DNA from: Cycas panzhihuaensis
Taxonomy: Eukaryota; Cycadophyta
Length of the DNA: 64,000 nt
Reading direction: 5' to 3'
NCBI GenBank assembly: GCA_023213395.1
Contig: CM041465.1
Location: forward strand, 214,527,741 to 214,591,740
Made by a program: the position numbers and the translations under genes. The notes beneath the pieces were generated by a model that saw only the letters and a program-made list of their open reading frames with translations, was not told where the DNA came from and ran no database searches. The stretch's first letter is position 1, and each line of letters opens with the position of its first letter. Shown piece by piece: positions 12,531 through 25,803 of this stretch.

Positions 12531-14815
12531 TTCCTTTAGACCTCTCACTCTAAGTAGTCCTTCCCCATATTCTCATAAATCAAGTTTGTCATGTTAGGTC
12601 ATGTAAGAGTTTGGATTAGGATTAGGTTAATCATCTTGGGAGCGATTAATTTATTAGGATAGGCATGTAGCCACGTAAGAGTTTGGACATTTACGCTCAA
12701 TTAATCCCCCAATACTACAAGGTATTTTTATGTGTTGTTTGGTCCTTATAAGGATGTTAGATATGTGATAGGTTGATTTTATCCCAAGCATTCAATTAGT
12801 TTTCCAACTCATATTCTTAGTCGATGCATGATTATCTCATCTCTTTATTTACCATATATTTTTTATTTTAATTAGTTAGTTATGTTTCCATTTCATTTTC
12901 TCTTTTATTTGCATCCTCTTTTGGCATATTGCACACACCTATATATTTTTCTTAGACTAACCTAACAAACAAAATAACTTATCATTGTGATACTTATTGA
13001 GCAAACTAGGTCCCAATAACTAGAAACTACCACTAAGATCTAAACTATTTTGTAACTAATTACATGAATTGAAACTAAAATTTCACATGTAAGTTCTTAT
13101 ACTAGAGATAATACAATAAATAAATTAGAAAGCCAAAGCATCATATATACACTAGATATAATGCAATAAAACCCTAGTAGTATGCTTGGAAAACATCTAC
13201 ATTAAAAAGGTATCAATCTTTATTATCCAAGAATAGAGAAATGTATATAATCTGTAGTAGAATACTTATAGTAATAACAACTAGCATCCTTACTCTTCAT
13301 AGTATATCTAATACATTGAATACCATCAACACAATAAAAAAGCATCCTAAATTGGTCTATATGAGAGAGTCATACAAGGCACAAATCTTGACCATAGAAT
13401 ATGGGATATTTTGAATGAATAACCCTGATTCTCTTTATAATTTAATATCATTTATAATGCTAGTTTTTGGTTTAGGGGCTACTGCCCCTGAACACCCTCT
13501 TTGTAGGGGGATTTTATCCCCCTTGCATCTCTCAGCCAAGGGGGGCTCCCACCCCCCTTAGATCTCCTTACAGAAGTTGAGGGGGGAAACCACATTATTA
13601 ATCTATCAAAATTTTTTCCTCTAAAATATTATTATCACATTATATAATAATACTTACGTATAAGAGATGCACAAATACCCCATGGTGGGTGTATACTTAT
13701 TCCCCTCACTACTCAAACCCCCTTTTCCTTTAGGTTAGTTCCAAGGATGTGTATGTATGCCCCCTCCTCTCGCACCTCCACGTTCATTGGTAACTATACT
13801 AAAGACTCACTAGTAGGGTGTTAGCCTTATATTATGATGATAGCTCCCTTCCTTCTTCCTTATTTAAGCCCTTTGAGGTAGGGTTATACTTTTCCCTCAC
13901 CTCTTATATATGACAATTTTCTCATCACCTTAAAGGCCTTCCTATCTTTCACCTATTAAGCATTCCTTAATGGTTGGCCAACTCTCTTCTGAGAGTTCTA
14001 TAGATCCTTTCTAAACTTAACCCTGTTACCAACCATAAGACCCTTACTTAAACCAAGACCCCTACCAATCCAAAGATCCATACCAAACTTATTCCTAAGA
14101 TTAGTCCCAAATAATTAACCCTTACAAGTCCTAAAACCTTACCAAGAGGGAGTAGATCTAACATACAAATCCATGGGGTCCCTTACTTATGTTATTAGAG
14201 TTGCTCAACTCTATGCCCCTTTATAGGTCCTTGAGTCATCAACTTAAACCTTTTCTTTCAATTAAGCCCAAGTAGATGACCAAGTTCCTAATCTACTTCA
14301 AACTAAAAACACCCCTAGGATAGTATAACTATTCATAGGGTATAGTTTGAGGTAACTATATGAGAGACTACTCTCACTTGGGCTTACCATTTATTTGGAA
14401 TTTCCCCTACCTCTATCCTATCTATTTTAGTTCTACCTCTTTCATAACCTTAACAATAGGTTATTTCTAAACCTATATCCTTATCTGCCCATCCACCAAC
14501 CTAAACCCCATTAATAGGAGTCTCATTCATGGGTCCCTTCTTATTTGTAGGTCCTTAATACATTCCCTAATCCATCCCATATATCTCTCAACTTATTCCT
14601 CTAACAAGTGGATTATAAACCTCCATTCTGCAACTAATTATTTCTTGGACTACCTTTGTTATACCACCTATTCAACCTTACTCTCATCAAATAGGACCTT
14701 AGAGAACGTGTCACCCTCCTTTACATCCTATTTTAGTTATCTAATCCATCTCTCAACTTGTTTAATCCACCTTTGTCCCATTTACGTACATCCCTTAATA
14801 GTGGGCATAGGATGG
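12531..14815 (+). pseudogene. Remnant of Tat-type gypsy internal region after LTR A
   Basis: Following LTR A, this C-rich, CpG-poor sequence resembles the Pro/Ser/Thr-rich gag-proximal region seen after LTRs B, C and E, but too decayed to translate more than short pieces. It is interrupted at 12995-13649 by a second solo LTR. No gag core, protease or RT was found before LTR B at 14816. Either this copy was truncated by the next element or it lost its internal region. The plus-strand frames near 14.6-15.2 kb cross into LTR B and are not genes. Confidence 0.45.
12995..13649 (-). mobile_element. Second Tork-type copia solo LTR, TSD atact
   Basis: The 655 bp match the LTR at 38908-39564 closely at both ends. 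The start has decayed from TG to TA. Flanks 12990-12994 and 13650-13654 are both ATACT. No internal domain is present. Two solo LTRs of one family within 2 kb show that recombination has trimmed this locus. Confidence 0.92.
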
Positions 14816-17344
14816 TATTTCCCAACTATTGGGAATGGACTCGGGAAACATCGACCCAGGTACGTTCAAGTATATGTTCTCACTTCTCCCTGCTCGTGCT
14901 TGATTGAGATTATTTAGCATAGATTGCTTGACATACGCCTGCATGCATGCATTGCTTCTCTACCTGATCATGTTGCATGTGCTTATAGTACACTATCAGC
15001 CTATGACGACTCACAACGGGGGCATTCCTCAGCGAATGCTACACCCCATATGGCGCACAGCCACCCACATCGTCTCCACAACCTCTCAGGATGTTTCAGT
15101 CAGTCATGTCTACCCGTTTTACGACATTTGGCTCACATTGCAGTCTCCTCCAGGTCTAGTTAATCCCTTGGTTGAGACCTATTTTACTGTTCTAGCTACT
15201 TGCCCATCATTTGGATGTTTCCCCCTGCTTTTTTAGGCTTGCTTTACCCTTGATAACAGCTCCAAAATCTTTATGTCTACTATTTTTATTCTTTTTTTTT
15301 GTTACCAGTCTGGTACCACTGTAAACTCAGCGGTACCGCAGTCTTTGCTGTGGTACCGCCAGGTTTACCGCGATACGACTGTTTGAATTTCAAAAAAGAA
15401 AACCACGCGATAGTTTCTACTTTTTTTGCGGAACTGCCATGTGGCGCTTGTCAATTCGAGTTACCCTGACATCCCCAATGTTCACCAATAGTGAACAGGG
15501 GATAAAGGGGAAATTTCCTCCTCATTTGGGGATCTTTTGCCAAATTTTCTGACTTTTCTATTAAAATTTCACATAGAGAGACATACTCTACATGCACAGA
15601 AACTTGTCACAAAGGAGAAAACACTACTACAAGCTGGATTTTTAGGGACCATTCGCCTTTGACTTTCTCTGATGGGCCTCATATCTTCTTGTAAGTGACC
15701 AAGGTTTCAAGATAGACTTCTACCAAAAGTTCCTCAAAAGGACCAACTACCAAGGCTCCAAGTCTACAAGGATATTTCCACACTTCACTCTTGCAAAAAA
15801 CATGCCATTACCATTCATCATACACTGGTTATTCCTACTGTTTCCTAATAGCAAACTCATGTTTGATTCTCCTCCAACAAGGTATTCCCTATTCTTACTT
15901 GCAATTTGTATTGTTCTTGTTTCTTTTATGTTTTGATGAATAAAATTCTAGCTTGTATAGTTTTATGTTGTTGCACTTGATCGGTACTATTCCCTTTTTT
16001 TCCTTTTGAGACATCACAGTTTTTTCCAAATCATCCCTCTCAACCCTTTCTTAGTTGGGCTATTGCAAAGGGGCAACATAAAAGAGGATTTGAGGGAGGT
16101 AGGCAGGGTTCTATCCCTCTTGTTGTCCTTCTCCCCAAGGGTTTCGTCCCTTATCCTCTTTCCCTTTGTCTTTAGTACCTTCGCAAGAAATGGGTTAAGG
16201 GAATTTGGGGAATCTAGTTTCGGTGTTAAAACCAACGCTGGCAACCCATTGCCACGCCGGTTCCAGAAATTCCATCCGTCGGTGCTGGGCTCTACCTAAG
16301 CCCCAAACCTTTCCATTGCTCCCTTCTTTGTCATCGTTTTCTGCCCTACGACCTTGTTGTCAGCCCGTTCCTCCTTTTTGAGTTCCGTGAAGATCCTTTG
16401 TGGGTGAGTTAGCCATTCCAAGGCTATACTCTTTTCCTTTTTGGGTGTGTTTATGGTGTACGATAGTGGGAGTCTTTATTGCATGTTGTCATTTTACTTT
16501 GCTACATATTGATGCTTAGTGTAGATTTATGTAGTTCCATTTAATTTTTGTACGTATCCTTGGAGTATTTTGTGGCCCCTCTTCTGAGAGGGAGATATCC
16601 TCCTAACTTGCTTGCAGGATCTCACGTTAGTGGAGCGGTGCATGGAACGAAACCCATTGTAGGTTAGTTCTACGTGTGGTGCATTCCTTATTATTTTACG
16701 ATTTCGCTTCTTTTCCATTTTTTTGCTTTTGCATGTTTAAGGGGAGGTAAGTTAGCCCCTCTTCCATCACTTACGGCAACCATCACTGACCGGTATTGCA
16801 TGCACAATAAACGGAGTAAAAAGGAGCAGGGCTTAAAGGGATGAGCAACGCTCCACTCGGGCACCAGATCCAAGTATTCTTCTTGTTTCCTGCATATCCC
16901 TTTTACATTGTCATCTTTTATACATCCGCTTGTATACTTTGGAACATGTAAAGGATTAAAAAGGGGAAAAGGAAAGTGTGTTTATTTTGCATTGTTTCCT
17001 ATATTGGTTAGCTTAGCTTAGTCAGATTGTTTACATTGTATTTGAGCTACCCTCGTTGTACCCCCTTTTTCGCTTTCGCCTATACGTTAGTTTGCTTGCC
17101 TCTTTGTTTCCTTGCCTTCTCATTACCTTGAGAAGACGCAATGCACCAGGTGCTTTCTCCTCTTCCTGGCCATTCGAGGGGTAGGAAGGCCTCACTTTGT
17201 ACGGCTAGCTGGAAGCAACCAGGCACCTCTACAGTTCTGAATCTGCGTTCTAGTACACAGACGCCCTGCGAGGTGAAATCCTTACTGCTTAGTTTAATTA
17301 GTTTTGCACCTTTTTATACCCTTTTGCTAGATGTAGGGACACCA
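14816..17344 (+). repeat. LTR B: Tat-type gypsy LTR
   Basis: The start TATTTCCCAACTATTGGG matches the start of LTRs A, C and E, followed by the AATGGA...CGACCCAGGTA segment. The 20-bp-period block is at 15311-15377. The right half aligns with 54460-54700 of LTR E (for example the CCATCAGGT...CTGGCCA region, here near 17145-17180). The end near 17344 (GGACACCA) is judged from the CCA end of the other LTRs. No clear polypurine tract precedes it. Confidence 0.75.
15311..15377 (+). promoter_or_regulatory. 20-bp-period GTACC block in LTR B
   Basis: Cores TGGTACC, CGGTACC, TGGTACC and CGATACG start at 15311, 15331, 15351 and 15371, exactly 20 bp apart. This is the cleanest four-unit version in the window. 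Confidence 0.7.
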
Positions 17345-17899
17345 CCCCATAGCAAGCATTTCAGATGGGCCTCATCCTCTACCTACCTTTAGAGTCAATC
17401 TATTATACCCATATGAAGTTGCCCATCTAACTGGAGACCCATATGAGTAAAACCTACTTATACACCCCTTATCTTACCTTGTTCTATATTATCAACCCAT
17501 AGGAACCCAATTTTCCTCTTCTTATCAAGCCCTATCGATTCAACCTTACTAAGCTCAACCTTAGCCTACACTTATTCTATTCTATGCATTAATTCCTTAG
17601 GGAGATGTTACACAAGGTGGTATCTCTTATTAAGCCCCTCTGTAAGGTGCTTTCCATACCTAGCATGTATGCCTAAATAGTAGCTCTTTATTAGGCTAGG
17701 AGCATCCCCTAACTTACTCTATAATACTAGTCCTATTAGTAAGAGTATCCACCCTATGGTAGGGCCCAAGTATAATAAGTATATCAACCTCAACCTACTT
17801 GTTAATCCCTAGATCCCTTAGCTCAACCAAGGATATATCCCTTCATTGATCACTAGACTAATCAACACTCCCTAGATGCCCTCAAGACCAATTTATTAC

Positions 17900-18800
17900 C
17901 CCACCTCCTAAAAATACCTAAATTTGAGGGATCTTTATCCCAAGACCCTACTAATCATATTAGGGTATTTGCCATGGTATGCATCGATTACTAGTCCTAT
18001 GAACACATTCTAATGAACTTATTCTCTAGGCCTCTTTAAGGGGGATTCCTTAAAATGGTTCTACCACTTGATTACCCACTCCATCTACTACTTTTTCCAA
18101 CTAGTGAATACCTTTCTAAAGTATTTTGACATTTTACACCCTTTTGAGAATGGGGTTGAAGCCCTTCTCTTGCTTAAGCAAGGCCATGAAGAACTCAATA
18201 GAGACTTCATGGATAATTTCCATGACCACCTCTATTTATAAAAGGATACTCTACTTAAGGACTTAGAATATGACATCTTTGTTAATACCCTTCATCTAAA
18301 AGTACATATAGACGTGCTTAAGATAAACACAACTACTTATAACTCAATAATCACCAAGTGCCTTACCTTGGAATCTATCAAGATCTAGGTAGACCTAAAG
18401 AAGGTTAATAAGCTCACCCTCCCCCTTAGTACAATGATAGGCATTACCTTTCCTATTAAGACCAAAGGCCTTATACATTAGCTCTAAGGCCTTCTATTAA
18501 TAACATTGATAGGACCGTGGACTCCTTGACCTCTATTGTTTACTTATTTAAATGAGTGTTAAAAGACCTAAAGTTACAACCATCCTTAACTTAGTTAATG
18601 CCACCTATTCTCTCATATAGGTATAGGCTAGTTCATTAAGTGGTTTAAATAATGCCCCAATCTAAAGGAAGTATCCCTACTTATTCTTAAGATAAGAAAA
18701 TCATACACCCTTATAAAAAGAGGTGGTATTCCATTAATGGAAGTTACACCCATGATGATGCACATTATTGGACCCAACATCCTAAGCAGGCATTATTATA
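17900..18800 (+). pseudogene. Gypsy-1 gag core and zinc-knuckle remnant
   Basis: Gag forms the capsid that packages element RNA. The segment FENGVEALLLLKQGHEELNRDF (about 18150-18215, one residue written short of the full match) continues into a helical region to about 18400. It is paralogous to the gypsy-2 segment at about 36590-36650. A knuckle-like segment at about 18730-18790 (SYTHDDAHYWTQH) matches the Tat-type pattern CxxH...H...CW with Cys residues lost. Stops interrupt it. The gag core is absent from gypsy-4, so this copy helps define what that element lost. Confidence 0.65.
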
Positions 18801-19499
18801 GGATCCTCCTCCTTAACCTAGTATTAACCTTAACCTTCATTAGCTAGTCTAACATAACCCTTTTTTAAGTCATAATGACCTTAATCCATAAACCTAATAG
18901 AAAAACCAATGATGAAGGGGATAAACCCAACCTCAAAGGAGAACCTTACTTAACCCCCCCTAGTTTAATGAAAGATAAATCTGAATAAGTACTAACAAGC
19001 TCTACCCCCAAAGGCCAAGAGCCAACCTAAGATACCTAACACTATAATATTAAGGGTAAACAAGTCATCCAAATGCTTGATACTACTTAGGTATTTACTA
19101 TCACGTGAGCCTAATTAGCTAAGGAGGCTAAAAAGGCCTCTACTTCCTAACCACCACTTATCAAACCCCAACCAAATGAGATCCTACTCTTTCCTTAGAT
19201 AATTCCTATCTACCCCAATCATTATGACTTTAAAAAGGCCCTTTACCAACCCATTGGTAAGGGAAAGACTTTTTAAATTGTTGATGAACTTTATATAGTT
19301 TTTGTAGGCATTCCCATGATGGATATCTTATGAAGTTATCCTAATCAATATAAGCTACTTCTAGAGGCCCTAAGGTATAAGGAAACCTTGATCCATATAA
19401 TTAGCACCATGCCTTTTAACCAACTTATCATAAGCTTTAAGCCCAAAGATATTCCATCACCTAAAGAGTGTGAGTGCCTTTAGGATTATCCCTTTGCCA

Positions 19500-19900
19500 T
19501 AACCAATTAGACCCTAGAGTTTATCCTTAAGAGGATTATAGTAGATAATAAATATTTTTTAAATTCCATGCCCACTTAAATGGTTGAGAAACTAAACATT
19601 GGGGCCCTTGAACTAGTTCCATGGAAGTGTTAATGGTATGATACGAATGAGAAGGCCCCTCTTAGAACAATCACCCTTCCCCTTACCCCTGAGGATAAAA
19701 CCATCCTCACTAACATCATAGTTCTTGATATTGATGTTGATTATAATCTCCTTCTGGGATAATAATAGTTGGACAAGATGGGTGCATCTACTCTTTTTTA
19801 TAGGGCTAAATAAAGTTTATCTATAATGGAAGAGTGTGCATTATCACACACAAACCACCACCCTCTTATTCACACTAACCCATTGTTTAATCCATCTTTG
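19500..19900 (+). pseudogene. Gypsy-1 aspartic protease remnant
   Basis: The retroviral-type protease cleaves the polyprotein. Here the active-site region reads IIVDNKYFLNSMPT. Gypsy-2 has VDNGSFINAMPI at the same place, so the ancestral motif was probably D-N-G-S rather than the common DTGS. The downstream VDYNLLLG corresponds to the conserved ILG-type flap/C-terminal motif. In-frame stops make it inactive. Confidence 0.65.
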
Positions 19901-21219
19901 ATACAAATGCTAATGAGACATTTGAATAAGACTCTTCCCTTAAAACTTTCTTCCTAGATTTGAGCCCTTAGTTCAATGATGATCCTCCCTGTCTAGGATT
20001 AAATTTGGTTTGATTTGCCTTGATTAGTATGGGTAGATATGGATATTTATTATCTTTATAACCCTAAATCTAATCATGATGTCCCAGAGCCTCCTACATG
20101 TTAGGTGGTTATGATTTCCTGAACCTAAGGGTAATAGTCTCATATAGGCATTCCCCCTACTTTTGGCCCTTTTTAAAGGGACCCTTCTCCATCTGAGATC
20201 TAATAGGACCCCTTAAAAAACCTCTAAGTTATACCTCTACTCCCCCTATCCCATAGAATATTCCCTTTTTAGTAGGTCTAGCTCTCATGCTATTCTAACT
20301 AGCTTATCCATAACCATCACTTAGATTTACCTAAGGAAACTCTTGAGTTACACATTGTAGCCCCTCCCTCCTTGCAACCTACCATCTAATCAACTATCAT
20401 GTAGGGGTCCCCTAGTTAATTACCCATCTCAACAATGTGCTTAGGATCTTCAGTATCCTATAAGTTAGAGCATTCCCTCTACAACTAATGAAACCCATTC
20501 TTGCCCCCCACCATGAACCATTAACATGGTCTATTATATATAGGACTTCTTCAATCTAATTGTTATATAACTTAATCTAGAATAAGTCACTTCCATATAT
20601 GACTTAGATTATAAGACTAATTTAGCCTTTTCTCATAATGAATCCATCATTTGTGACTCCCCCTACCTCTCTTTTCTTAAGAACTAATATGCTCCCTTGT
20701 GATTAACCTAGAGCCAGAAACTAACCAATATTCCTTTTCTTTTGACTATCCCTTAGAAGAATCAAGATCCATGCATCATCTATACTAAGGCTCAAACTCC
20801 TATAAGGAGTCTCCTCATTACTTTGAGTGGAAATTTGATTGGTACATGAACCCATCAATTGAAAGACCTTTGCCTCCCATATAATCTAAAGTCATTGACT
20901 ACTTTGAGAATGCTGAAGCATTATTATAACACCTTATGAGAAAATCTACTAACCTTCCTGTAAGTCACCATAAGTGGGGGTTTTATAAGTGCCTTACCAT
21001 CACTTGCTCTTTAGCTAAGCCTACTCTACCTATACTAGACCCATCTATTGATTAAGCCCCCCTTCACTTTGAGGATGGGAATGTTCTCTATATAGGAGAA
21101 AGTATTGACGTCACCTTAGCCCTTAATAAAGTCATTAAAGTTGGATAAAAATGCTCTCATAATGAAGTAGTTTGATATATAGAGCTCTTTTGAGAGTTCT
21201 AGGATGTATTTGCATGGGA

Positions 21220-22450
21220 TTATGAAGGGTATCAACCCTAACATCATTACCCATAACCTCACTATAATCCCTAGAGTAAAACCTATTAGATAAAAGTATC
21301 ACCCAATCCATCTCAAAATTTTAGTAACCATCAAAATGAAAGTTGAAAATCTTTATAATGTGGGCCTAATCACTTCAATTGATTACCCTCAATATGTATA
21401 TAATATCGTCCTAGTTATAAAGAAAAATAGGGTTATTTCCATCCTCATCAACTTCTAGGATATAATTAATGTCTACCCTAAAGATAACTTTTCTCTCCCA
21501 TTTGTAGACCAAATTATTAATAGGATAATAGGGTTCAAGGTTATGTCCTTAACAAATGGGTTTTTGGGATATAATCAAATCAAAATTTTGCTTGAAGACT
21601 ACTATAAATAATTTTCACTAATCCTTGGGGTATATTTACCTTCATAGCCATTGCCTCTAGCTGCAAAAATATTGGTATAACCTATTAATAGGCCATGCAG
21701 TTTATTTTTTATGGCCTCATTTATAAGATTCTTAAGGTGTTCATGGATGATTTATTTGCCCTACCCCAAAATAGGAGTGACCACCCTACTAATCTTGGGA
21801 AATTTTTTATAAGATGTAGAAACTTCCACATTAGCTTAAACCCATATAAGTATATATTTATCACCATGATTGATAAGCTTTTAGGATTTTTCATTTCTTA
21901 GAAAGGGATCTAAGTTGATCTTTACAAAGTGAGAGTAATATTAATAATGCTTCTATCCCAAACCTAAAAGTAAATTAAATCCTTCCTAGAGTGATTAGGT
22001 TTATTACAATGTTTCTTAGAAAACTTTTCCATAAGTTCCAAGCCCTTAACAAATATCCTCAAGAAGGAGAATCCTTTTATTTAGACCTTGATAGCCTAAG
22101 TTTCCTTTTAAGAGATCAAATAAGGCCTCATTTTTGCCCCTGTCTTAGCTCTACCAAGATTTGACAGACCATTTATTTTGTATACATGGTCTACTAGTGA
22201 GTTAGTTAAGGCTATGTTGGCCAAAGAGGTTGACCTTAAAGTTAGACATGCAATCTACTTCATCAATCATACCCTCATAGACACCAAGCTCAACTACACC
22301 TCTTTTGAGAAAGAGTAACTTACCCTTGTGTTTACTACTAAAAAACTAAGACATTATCTCCTAAGAAACACAATCAATGTCATAGTCCAATTAGACCCCC
22401 TACACTTTTTAATGATAAAATAATATCTCTCAAGTTGAACGAGAAAGTGG
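21220..22450 (+). pseudogene. Gypsy-1 reverse transcriptase and RNase H remnant
   Basis: RT copies element RNA to DNA and RNase H degrades the RNA strand. The order INPNIITHNLT (about 21238), GLITSIDYP (about 21365), NGFLGYNQIKI (about 21558), FMDDLFAL (about 21738) and KLLGFFIS (about 21878) aligns block by block with the intact RT at 56974-58293. The YxDD-box equivalent FMDD is intact. RNase H follows to about 22450. Frame breaks and stops are many, but the open piece 21695-21901 is a real RT fragment. Confidence 0.85.
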
Positions 22451-22719
22451 ATTGTACTCTTATAGGGATATGGCCTATGAATTATTAATAAAAGGTTAAA
22501 AAAATAGATGGTTATCATGGAGTAACCCACTCATGCACTCCTCCCAAATCCTGTAAACATCCCCATTAATGATCCATTGTAGATAAAGCTAATTTGACTA
22601 TAATGAGAACATAAGACCAAAGGCTAATTGATGGAAAATGACATAGAGATATTATTCACTATATCATTCACCAAACTTATCCTGATAACAAAATTGATAA
22701 GGTTAAATAATGTGTAAGA

Positions 22720-23290
22720 TCCATGGCCTACTAATACTTTCTTATCCATGTTGTCTTTTACAAGTAATCATTTGAAGGAGGGCTCCTCAAATGTATCAAT
22801 CTTGACAAAACAAGACAAGTCCTATATAATCATCACAATAGTATTTGTAGGGGGCACTTTAAAGGATAATTAATGGTCTAAAAGATCTTACAAATGCACT
22901 TCTTTTAGCCCACCTTGTTTAAAGACACCCATGCCTACATTCAAAAATATAAGAAGTTCCAGGAGCACTCAAATGTTGTACATAAGCCTTTTAAGGCTTT
23001 GCATGCCATCATCTCATCTTAGCCCTTCTCTCATTAAAGATTAGACTCAATTGTGGCTATCACACCTCCATCCTCTTTACAGTAAAAGTTTATCTTAACT
23101 ACAATAGAGTACTTCACCAACTAGGCAGAAGCCATTCCTCTATCATCAGCAATAGAAAAAATTATTGTGACTTTACTTTTTAGCATATCATATATTACTT
23201 TAGGGTCCCAAATATATTAATCATATACAATAGGATTATATTTTGTAATAAAGAAGTCAATGAGTTGTGTAACAAATTTCATATTAGTCA
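22720..23290 (+). pseudogene. Gypsy-1 integrase remnant, cut at 23290
   Basis: Integrase inserts the cDNA into the genome. The H2C2 finger (HHNSICRGHFKG near 22830), the DSIVAI start of the core (matching DLIGAI of gypsy-4) and FCNKEVNELCNKFHISH (ending about 23290) are recognisable. After HISH the homology stops abruptly. In gypsy-4 the next residues are the catalytic-Glu segment SPYYPQANGQVES. The break marks an insertion or rearrangement. Confidence 0.8.
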
Positions 23291-23301
23291 CTTTTGGAAT
23301 A

Positions 23302-23766
23302 TGTGATATATTCACATATATAATGTTTAATGTTAATGATATAGTCATATACACAAATTTGCTCACTATATATATTAGGATATGTGAAATGTATATTTAT
23401 TTATGTAAATATATAAGAACTCAAGAGAAATTATAGGCTACTCATAAGTTGACTATTGATATAAATGTGTACACATACCACTTAAGAAATTTAAAAAAGA
23501 GATGTACTTATTTTGATATCTAAGAGGAGCTCCCAACTCCACCCTCTCCCAAGGTTTTTTCACACTAAGTTTTTTGAATATAAATCTATTGTCTCTCTTA
23601 TAGTGTATTTTTCATCTATTTTATACTTTATATTTCATGTTTATTACTTTATATATATACATTTCTCATGAGTTAATTCAATGATTATATGTTCATGTTA
23701 TATTTATATTAAGTAATACTTATTATATCATCATATGATATCAAACTCAAATTCCAAATTCTAATA
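23302..23766 (+). repeat. Possible copia-type LTR inside the gypsy-1 integrase
   Basis: A 465-bp AT-rich segment starts TGTGATATATTC and ends before TGGTATCAGA (23767-23776), which matches an initiator-Met primer-binding site. A second similar site lies near 23796. No second LTR copy was found in the window, so this rests on the PBS and on its position at the integrase break. Confidence 0.45.
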
Positions 23767-25533
23767 TGGTATCAGACTAAATTTATATTTCTAACATGGT
23801 ATCAAATCTTAGTTATTATCCATGTTGCAAAAGACATTGTGCAAACAAGAAGAAACCCTATACAAACTAAATTGATAAGTCGATGGTAGATCTAATTAGA
23901 TAGCCATGACATAGCCAATATATAAGCTATTATAGGATCAAGCCATGAGGTGTAAATATTGAGCCAGAAATTTAAATATGTTAATTATGCAAGTGATACG
24001 TGACTATGATTTAAGGGTAATATGAAAGTGACACAATCGCATATAAGCATTGATGAAGATCTGTATACAAGAGATGAAAGTTACATATAGAAAACAAAAG
24101 TTGTATGAGTTATATAACAAACTAATGGTTTACTAATTTGAATTTATATAGATAATTATAAATTAGCATGTTGCATGCATATTCTAGAACATCTAGGTGT
24201 TTGAAATAAGTTAACCAATGTTGTGATGAAGAGCAGACAACAAAATACTTCTAGTTATATTCACCAAACTAGACTAGCCCCTTATAGAAGTGATTAAGAT
24301 TTTGTGAGATAGACCATCTCACCTAACATCATAACTAGTAATAGCAAGATCAACAAAATAAGTGATATGTCATCTCTCTTACTTAGTTTTTATTCATAAA
24401 ATTTTTTATCCACTTTGCTTATAGATTTTCTTTTAGTCAAAGGTATATTTATTGCCTATTAGCTATTAATAGATATATATGAATATGGCGATAATAATTG
24501 AATGAAGAAAATCAGCAAGATGAAAGTATGTTTATGAGGCACATTATAAAATCAAAGGGAATGAAAAATATATGTAGTAATTATGATGAAATTTTATGCC
24601 ATTTATCATGAAATGATGAAATATAAGGGTATATTTTGGTTATACAAGGAATTAATAGCCTGTTGGTTATGGGAAATCTATTAAAATTTTATTAAGATAG
24701 TGAATTTTATAAAAATGATTTTATTATGTTGTCAAAATATTGAAGGTCATTTATGGAAATGAAACCTCATTCAATTTCATTTTTTCCATTCAACTCCACT
24801 CATTCTATTTGACTCTAGTTTCTATCTATTTCAATCTATTTACATGAAGAGCCAAGGAATCTACTTTGTGCCTATTTATCCAAGAGATCTACTAAGAGAG
24901 ATGATTGTAGAGTTGCTTATAGACTACTACACCATGCTAGAGTTGATCATAGTCTACCATTGATAGCAAATGTTTGATGATCATGTTCCCTCCTTAGTAG
25001 AAGTAACATTTATCATAACAAGAAGATCACCATGACATAAAGGCTATGAAATGGTCAAGATGATGCCTCACATTATAAAATAGTAGCACATAAGTAATAT
25101 ACATCTACCCTCCATAAGATCTATATCTATGAAGCAAAGTAAGATACCCTCTGCACACCACACAAATAGAGAAGCCAAAGCCATAGAACTCATGGAAGCC
25201 CAAACAAAAAATTGCATGCCTTACAAAGATTGCATATCCCATAGATCTACTATAGAAAGAGAAAAGCATAGCTATTAATATCCCCTCTATAAAGAAGCAA
25301 CTATGGATTTCTCACAAAATCCACGAATCATTATTAAAGAAATTTGATGTCCCTATAAAAATTCATCATCCAAAGATATAAAAATTGTATGCAAAGAAAT
25401 TTTTTATAATATAAAACATAGCAAATTTTTTGATAAATTAAATTCAATTAGATAAAACATTAAAATCTAGTTAGCCCCCTTCATATTAATAGGTGATCAT
25501 ATAGACAAGCACACAAGACAAGGGACTAAATAT
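23767..25533 (+). other. AT-rich stretch with no recognisable gene
   Basis: It lies between the PBS-like site and the polypurine tract before LTR C. It should contain the body of whatever entered the integrase plus the missing 3' end of gypsy-1 (integrase C-terminus and 3' spacer). I could not recognise either on either strand. There is no long open frame. Confidence 0.4.
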
Positions 25534-25545
25534 AAAATGGGGAGA
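25534..25545 (+). other. Polypurine tract of gypsy-1
   Basis: AAAATGGGGAGA lies immediately before the start of LTR C. The equivalent sites are AAGGGGTAG before LTR F (61088-61096) and CAAGGGGCCAG before LTR D. It marks LTR C as a 3' LTR with respect to the sequence on its left. Confidence 0.7.
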
Positions 25546-25580
25546 TTCTATTCCCTAACTTCTAGGAATGGCATGGACAT

Positions 25581-25803
25581 TATTATAATCCTCTACCATA
25601 TGAGGTTACTCTTATTGTAATTATCCCACATGCATAAGTCCAAGAGGTAGGTAGAATATATATATATATATTCTCATTGAATATTTGTAATCTTATGTTA
25701 ATGAATGTTCTTCAGAACTTTACCTCTTTCTCTATCTTCTTTTCTATTATTTTTACTTCTTATTTTCTCTATGTTGATTGGATACACGATTAAGTTCATA
25801 ATA
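25581..25803 (+). repeat. 5' LTR of the TRIM-like element
   Basis: It begins TATTATAATCC (decayed TG start) and ends TTCATAATA. It differs from the 3' copy mainly by an AT microsatellite and point changes. Confidence 0.8.

Larger units (their letters stand above)
17345..25548 (+). mobile_element. Gypsy-1 internal region (Tat-type), interrupted in integrase
   Basis: Between LTR B and LTR C the order is gag-proximal Pro-rich sequence, gag core, knuckle, protease, long linker, RT, RNase H and integrase, then an unexplained AT-rich stretch and a polypurine tract before LTR C. Gene order and motifs match gypsy-4 (56974-59600). Stops (mostly TAG/TAA) and a near absence of CpG mark it as old. Confidence 0.8.

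Noticed and set aside
16006-17392. Open frames on both strands that could be small host genes
   Set aside because: The segment aligns with LTR E/F sequence and is part of LTR B.
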